Positions 5,838-8,510 of a DNA stretch of 8,510 bases are shown here, one piece after another. Both the position numbers and the translations under genes were made by a program. How positions within the stretch are numbered: the first letter of the stretch is position 1; each line of letters starts with the position of its first letter. This DNA is from Desulfobacterales bacterium CG23_combo_of_CG06-09_8_20_14_all_52_9 (lineage in GTDB: Bacteria; Desulfobacterota; Desulfobacteria; Desulfobacterales; UBA2156): assembly GCA_002771315.1 (NCBI GenBank), contig PCSF01000055.1:1-8510 (forward strand), given 5' to 3'. The notes below the pieces were generated by a model. It was not told the origin of the DNA, did no database searches, and was given only the letters and a program-made list of their open reading frames with translations.

Positions 5838-6470
5838 TTATTTTTTCTTTTCGGGTAGTTTGGCGGCAGGAGCCTTTATCAATTCTTCAGCCTTGGCCTT
5901 GGCGTCGGCAATTCCCTGCTCCAACTGTCCGAGCTGATCCTTGATCGCGGTGGCTTTCCCCTGAATTTCATTGAATTTTCCTTCGGAAATCATTCCGCTT
6001 AACTCGCCGATCCCCGTTTCTGCCGCAACCAGTTGATCTTTAATGGGTTGCAGCAAGTCAGCAGGTATCTTTGCAGCCTCCGCCTCCGCAATGAGGCCTT
6101 TCGCTTTTTCAACTCCCTGGTTGATTTCATTCACAAGGGCATTGGAAGTTTCTTTGGCTTTTGCCTTCCCCGCCTCGATGGCCGCTTTTGCTTTATCCGC
6201 GGCTTCTTTTACCTGAATTGCAGTTAGCTTTGCCGCTTTGTAGTCCTTTTTTTCAATCTGTGAATCCAGCTTGGCCATCAAATCCTGCGCCGCTTTCAAC
6301 GCATCGGGCGCAAACTGCTCCGCTCCACCGGATATGGCCGCCTGGAGGGCTGCCTTGGACGCATCAATTTCTTGTTTCGGCGGCTGGCCTCCGCAAGCTG
6401 AAATGAAGGCGATCACCAGCATGCAGCAAAAAAATACGGTTAACTTCCGGATGAAACTTTCCCTTTTCAT
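5838..6470 (-). CDS. Small Ala/Lys-rich coiled-coil lipoprotein (DUF4398-like)
   Basis: The 210-residue product has a lipoprotein signal: basic N-terminus (KRESFIRK), hydrophobic segment (about 10-25) and lipobox ISAC with the lipidated C26. The mature part is almost entirely predicted helix, rich in Ala, Lys, Glu and Gln, and low in aromatics. The stretch from SKAALQAA to about residue 95, with AP-ALKAAQDLM and KKDYKAAKLTA, resembles the DUF4398 pattern of periplasmic helical lipoproteins; this is recognition by eye. The C-terminus is Pro/Lys-rich (KLPEKKK). The ATG at 6470 has AGGAAG about eight bases upstream. Gly follows the Cys at +2, so outer-membrane sorting is possible but not shown. 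Function is unknown; a structural role at the envelope is a guess. It forms a single-gene unit with its own terminator and no evident link to aromatic synthesis. Confidence 0.85.
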   Translation of the reverse strand: MKRESFIRKLTVFFCCMLVIAFISACGGQPPKQEIDASKAALQAAISGGAEQFAPDALKAAQDLMAKLDSQIEKKDYKAAKLTAIQVKEAADKAKAAIEAGKAKAKETSNALVNEINQGVEKAKGLIAEAEAAKIPADLLQPIKDQLVAAETGIGELSGMISEGKFNEIQGKATAIKDQLGQLEQGIADAKAKAEELIKAPAAKLPEKKK

Positions 6471-6779
6471 TGTAGTCTTCCTTTCGCAATTTACATGGTT
6501 ACAGTTACATTAAACGACCGGGATCTAAATTTAAAAATATAGATCCGGAGGGGGCCTTTCCTGCATGGCCTTGGGATTTCGAATGATTAAAAGAACGGGG
6601 GATATCCATGGAAAGCAGGCCTTTAAATATTCCATAGTTTATCCGGTTTGAGCGGTTGCCATAGCTCCTTACGCCTAACAGGATTAAAAGTCAAGTTTAT
6701 AAATATTCCCTAGCAGCAAACGGCTTGAGTCGTTAACCGAATTGGTTTAGCCGGCCGGCTTTTTATGTCCATAAAGAGA
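6471..6779. other. Intergenic region without a recognised gene
   Basis: I see no convincing coding frame here. It holds an AT-rich hairpin, GGATCTA (6521-6527) with TAGATCC (6540-6546), extendable by two pairs past a bulged G, upstream of the lipoprotein start. There is a near-identical direct repeat, TAAATATTCC-A/C-TAG, at 6624-6637 and 6700-6713. A 12-base palindrome AGCCGGCCGGCT (6749-6760) lies 19 bases past the ridA stop. The lipoprotein promoter must lie here, but I could not single out a good -35/-10 pair. The palindrome has T's only on its plus-strand side, so it is a poor terminator for ridA. Confidence 0.5.
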
Positions 6780-7157
6780 TCATCTTCCGCAGATCGCCGA
6801 AATCTCAACCCGCGCATCCTTGGGAAGCCGGGAGACTTCTAAGGTTTCCCTGGCTGGAGGATTGTCCCCAAAATAGATTGCATAGACGGCGTTGAATCGG
6901 GCAAAATCGTTCATATCCGCCAAGAAACAGCTGCATTTTAAAACATCCCGCAGAGTCAAACCAGCCGCTTCGATGATGGCGTTGAGGTTTTTTAGAACCT
7001 GTTCGGTCTGCTTTTCAATATCTCCCTGGATGAAATTTCCGGTTTTAGGATCTATGGCAATCTGACCCGAGACGAAAAGGAGTCCTCCGCAAACGACAGC
7101 CTGGGAATATGGGCCGATGGCTGCCGGCGCCTTATCCGTGGCAATGATCTTTTTCAT
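6780..7157 (-). CDS. ridA: RidA family reactive intermediate/imine deaminase
   Basis: RidA hydrolyses reactive enamine/imine intermediates such as 2-aminoacrylate, released by PLP-dependent dehydratases, to the ketoacid and ammonia. It acts as a cytoplasmic trimer. I start it at the ATG at 7157 (125 residues; MKKIIATDKAPAAIGPYSQA), the normal family N-terminus, with AAAGGG about ten bases upstream; the 22-codon extension to 7223 is not family-like. Key features are GPYSQAV, FVSGQIAIDP, the conserved Arg in NPPARETLEV and VEISAI near the C-terminus. The Arg and Glu form the substrate-carboxylate pocket. Length is typical. A possible promoter (TTGAAG, 18 bases, TATTTA) lies in the 7158-7230 stretch. 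The neighbours do not suggest a pathway. Confidence 0.93.
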   Translation of the reverse strand: MKKIIATDKAPAAIGPYSQAVVCGGLLFVSGQIAIDPKTGNFIQGDIEKQTEQVLKNLNAIIEAAGLTLRDVLKCSCFLADMNDFARFNAVYAIYFGDNPPARETLEVSRLPKDARVEISAICGR

Positions 7158-7268
7158 GCTCTCTACCCTTTGCCTCTGGATTAAATATTCTTGTAGCAGC
7201 CTCCCCTTCAACCATAAGAACATCTTTTTTTCAAGACTTTTTGAAAGATTTTGCCCCTCACCTCCGCG

Positions 7269-7412
7269 GTGGGCCCCCTGTTATGCCCCAAATGCCAGAC
7301 CATGAAGATCATACCCCTTATCGAGGAGCCGGACGTCATCCGGAAAATTCTTGTGCATCTTGACCTCTGGGATATCCGAAACCATGATCCGCTACCATAC
7401 CTATACCTTTGA
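7269..7412 (+). pseudogene. C-terminal remnant of an IS91-like transposase
   Basis: One plus-strand frame reads VGPLLCPKCQTMKII, then PLIEEPDVIRKILVHL and DLWDIRNHDP, ending at a TGA at 7410-7412. This matches the tail I know from IS91-like (HUH/Y2) transposases: a CPKC zinc-ribbon half, MKII-FIEDPDVIRKIL and a LWD motif. Only about 45 residues remain. Upstream of about 7269 the frame continues to a stop at 7242-7244 without family resemblance. After the LWDIRNHDP motif the family would normally continue, but here the sequence changes to LPYLYL and stops inside formate dehydrogenase sequence. Both ends of the transposase are therefore lost. The family call rests on memory of the motif, not a search. 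Confidence 0.6.
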
Positions 7413-8510
7413 TCAAAGAAAACGGCCGGTTCAGGGAAGCCTCCTTTGACGAGGCGCTCAGGCTGGTCGTAAAGCGATTTAAAGAAATCATTGCGGAAAG
7501 CGGACCTGACGCCATTGCCGGCGTCAGTTGCGCCCGAAGCATCAATGAAGACTCCTACCAGATGCAGAAACTGTTTCGCGCGGTGATCGGAACCAACAAT
7601 ATCGATCACTGCGCCCGTACCTGACACGCACCTACGGTCGCCGGACTGGCGATCTCGTTTGGTTCAGGTGCCATGACCAATTCATTCAATGAGTTTGCCA
7701 AGGTGAAAATGTTTCTGGTGATCGGGTCCAATATGACTGAGGCCCATCCCGTGGCGTCAACACTTCTTAAGAACGCGGTTTTCAATGGAGCGCAATTGAT
7801 TGTGGTTGATCCTCGCAAGCACAAGCTCTGCGATTTCGCCACGCTTCATCTGCGGCTGAAGGTCGGCAGCGATATTGCCTTGCTGAATGCCATCATGTAC
7901 GTGCTGATCACTGAAGATCTCTATGACCGGCAGTTCGTGGAATCATGCACAACCGGTTTCGATGCCCTGAAGGAAAAGATCATGAAATACCAGCCGGAAC
8001 ATGTGACCGGCATCTGCGGCATCGATCCGGAGATTATTCGGGACGCTGCAAGACTTCTTGCGGCCACAAAACCAGTGATGCTCTGTTACACGCTGGGGAT
8101 TACCGAGCATACCTGCGGCAAGAACAATGTCATGACCACGGCCAATCTCCAGATGCTGCTGGGAAACATGGGGATGGAGTGCGGCGGCGTCAATCCTCTT
8201 CGCGGGCAAAATAATGTCCAGGGTGCTTGCGACATGGGCGCCCTGCCCAATGTGTTTCCCGGCTATCAAGCTGTCAAAAACCCGGACATCCGTGAAAAAT
8301 TCGAAAAAGCATGGAATATTAAAGGACTTTCAGGGCAACCTGGGTTGATGATTCCGCAGATGATGGAAGGCCTTGTCAGTAAAAAAGTCAGGGCATTCTA
8401 CATTTTCGGAGAAAATCTGACCAACTCGGAACCCGACATCCGAAAAGTTGAGCATGAACTTGCTTCCGCGGAATTCCTCGTTTGCCAGGATATTTTTATA
8501 ACTGAAACCA
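7406..8510 (+). CDS. fdhA: Formate dehydrogenase alpha subunit, selenocysteine type; 5' truncated, 3' end beyond window
   Basis: This is the molybdopterin (bis-MGD) catalytic subunit, which oxidises formate to CO2 or runs in reverse. Homology begins at PLIKENGRFREASFDEAL, matching about residue 65 of E. coli FdhF. The TGA at 7622-7624 follows HCART and precedes HAPTVAGLA, exactly where FdhF has Sec140-His141 (CARVUHGPSVAGL). It is therefore read as selenocysteine. The frame continues without another stop to 8510, through VVDPRKHKLCD, NPLRGQNNVQGACDMGALP (the Arg matching FdhF R333) and VCQDIFITET. The N-terminal domain with four Cys ligands of the [4Fe-4S] cluster and a key Lys is missing. 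A TGA at 7385-7387 and transposase sequence precede the homology, and the only nearby start is a TTG at 7409 with no ribosome binding site. It is probably a recently truncated pseudogene or a rearrangement product, since nothing else is decayed. Confidence 0.88.
7622..7657 (+). promoter_or_regulatory. Selenocysteine UGA codon and SECIS-like hairpin
   Basis: Eleven bases after the TGA a 7-bp stem forms: GGUCGCC (7636-7642) with GGCGAUC (7648-7654), including one G-U pair, with loop GGACU. In E. coli fdhF the SelB-binding hairpin has its apical GG at bases 19-20 after the UGA; here the loop GG is also at bases 19-20. The E. coli bulged U is replaced by a C that pairs with G. This placement supports recoding of the UGA and requires SelA, SelB, SelC and SelD elsewhere in the genome. 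Confidence 0.85.

Noticed and set aside
6749..6760. AGCCGGCCGGCT as the ridA terminator
   Set aside because: The palindrome leaves little or no loop, and the T-run is on the plus-strand side, the wrong side for ridA.
7409..7624. A separate 71-codon gene ending at the TGA at 7622-7624
   Set aside because: It is the 5' part of the formate dehydrogenase frame; the TGA is the selenocysteine codon and homology continues directly after it.
7208..7842. Minus-strand open frames opposite formate dehydrogenase (7208-7627 and 7606-7842)
   Set aside because: They are antisense shadows of fdhA and the transposase remnant, with no family resemblance or ribosome binding sites.

Overview
The window looks like a chromosomal segment of an anaerobic deltaproteobacterium (Desulfobacterota, perhaps a sulfate reducer). 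This is an inference from three things: a selenocysteine-type formate dehydrogenase, a short palindromic repeat of a kind I associate with Desulfobacterales, and the style of the aromatic operon. No single marker fixes the taxon.

Most of the window (221-5606, minus strand) is one tightly packed shikimate-pathway operon. In transcription order it encodes a type I DAHP synthase, 3-dehydroquinate synthase, a chorismate mutase-shikimate dehydrogenase fusion, EPSP synthase and shikimate kinase. Junctions are overlaps of 14 and 4 bases or gaps of 5 and 1 bases, so translation is probably coupled. 3-Dehydroquinate dehydratase and chorismate synthase are not in the window. The fused mutase opens the prephenate (Phe/Tyr) branch from the same operon.

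The main discovery is the operon leader (5342-5606, minus strand), which no conventional gene explains. A consensus-like promoter is followed by a ribosome binding site and a 23-codon leader peptide in which nine of residues 2-15 are Tyr, Trp or Phe. After it come a 14-bp intrinsic terminator and a competing 10-11 bp antiterminator pairing. This is the full layout of a ribosome-mediated transcription attenuator, here apparently sensing all three aromatic amino acids.

Upstream (5789-6470, minus) is a small Ala/Lys-rich coiled-coil lipoprotein with its own terminator. A 309-base gap without a gene follows, then ridA (6780-7157, minus). From about 7406 to the window end, on the plus strand, runs a formate dehydrogenase catalytic subunit. 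Its in-frame TGA at 7622-7624 is a selenocysteine codon followed by a SECIS-like hairpin, not a nonsense mutation. Its 5' end, including the [4Fe-4S] domain, is missing and is replaced by the 3' remnant of an IS91-like transposase.

Downstream of the aro operon (43-220) lies a roughly 178-bp element with imperfect terminal inverted repeats. It contains a perfect three-way-junction palindrome and a second hairpin, and abuts the aroK stop codon.
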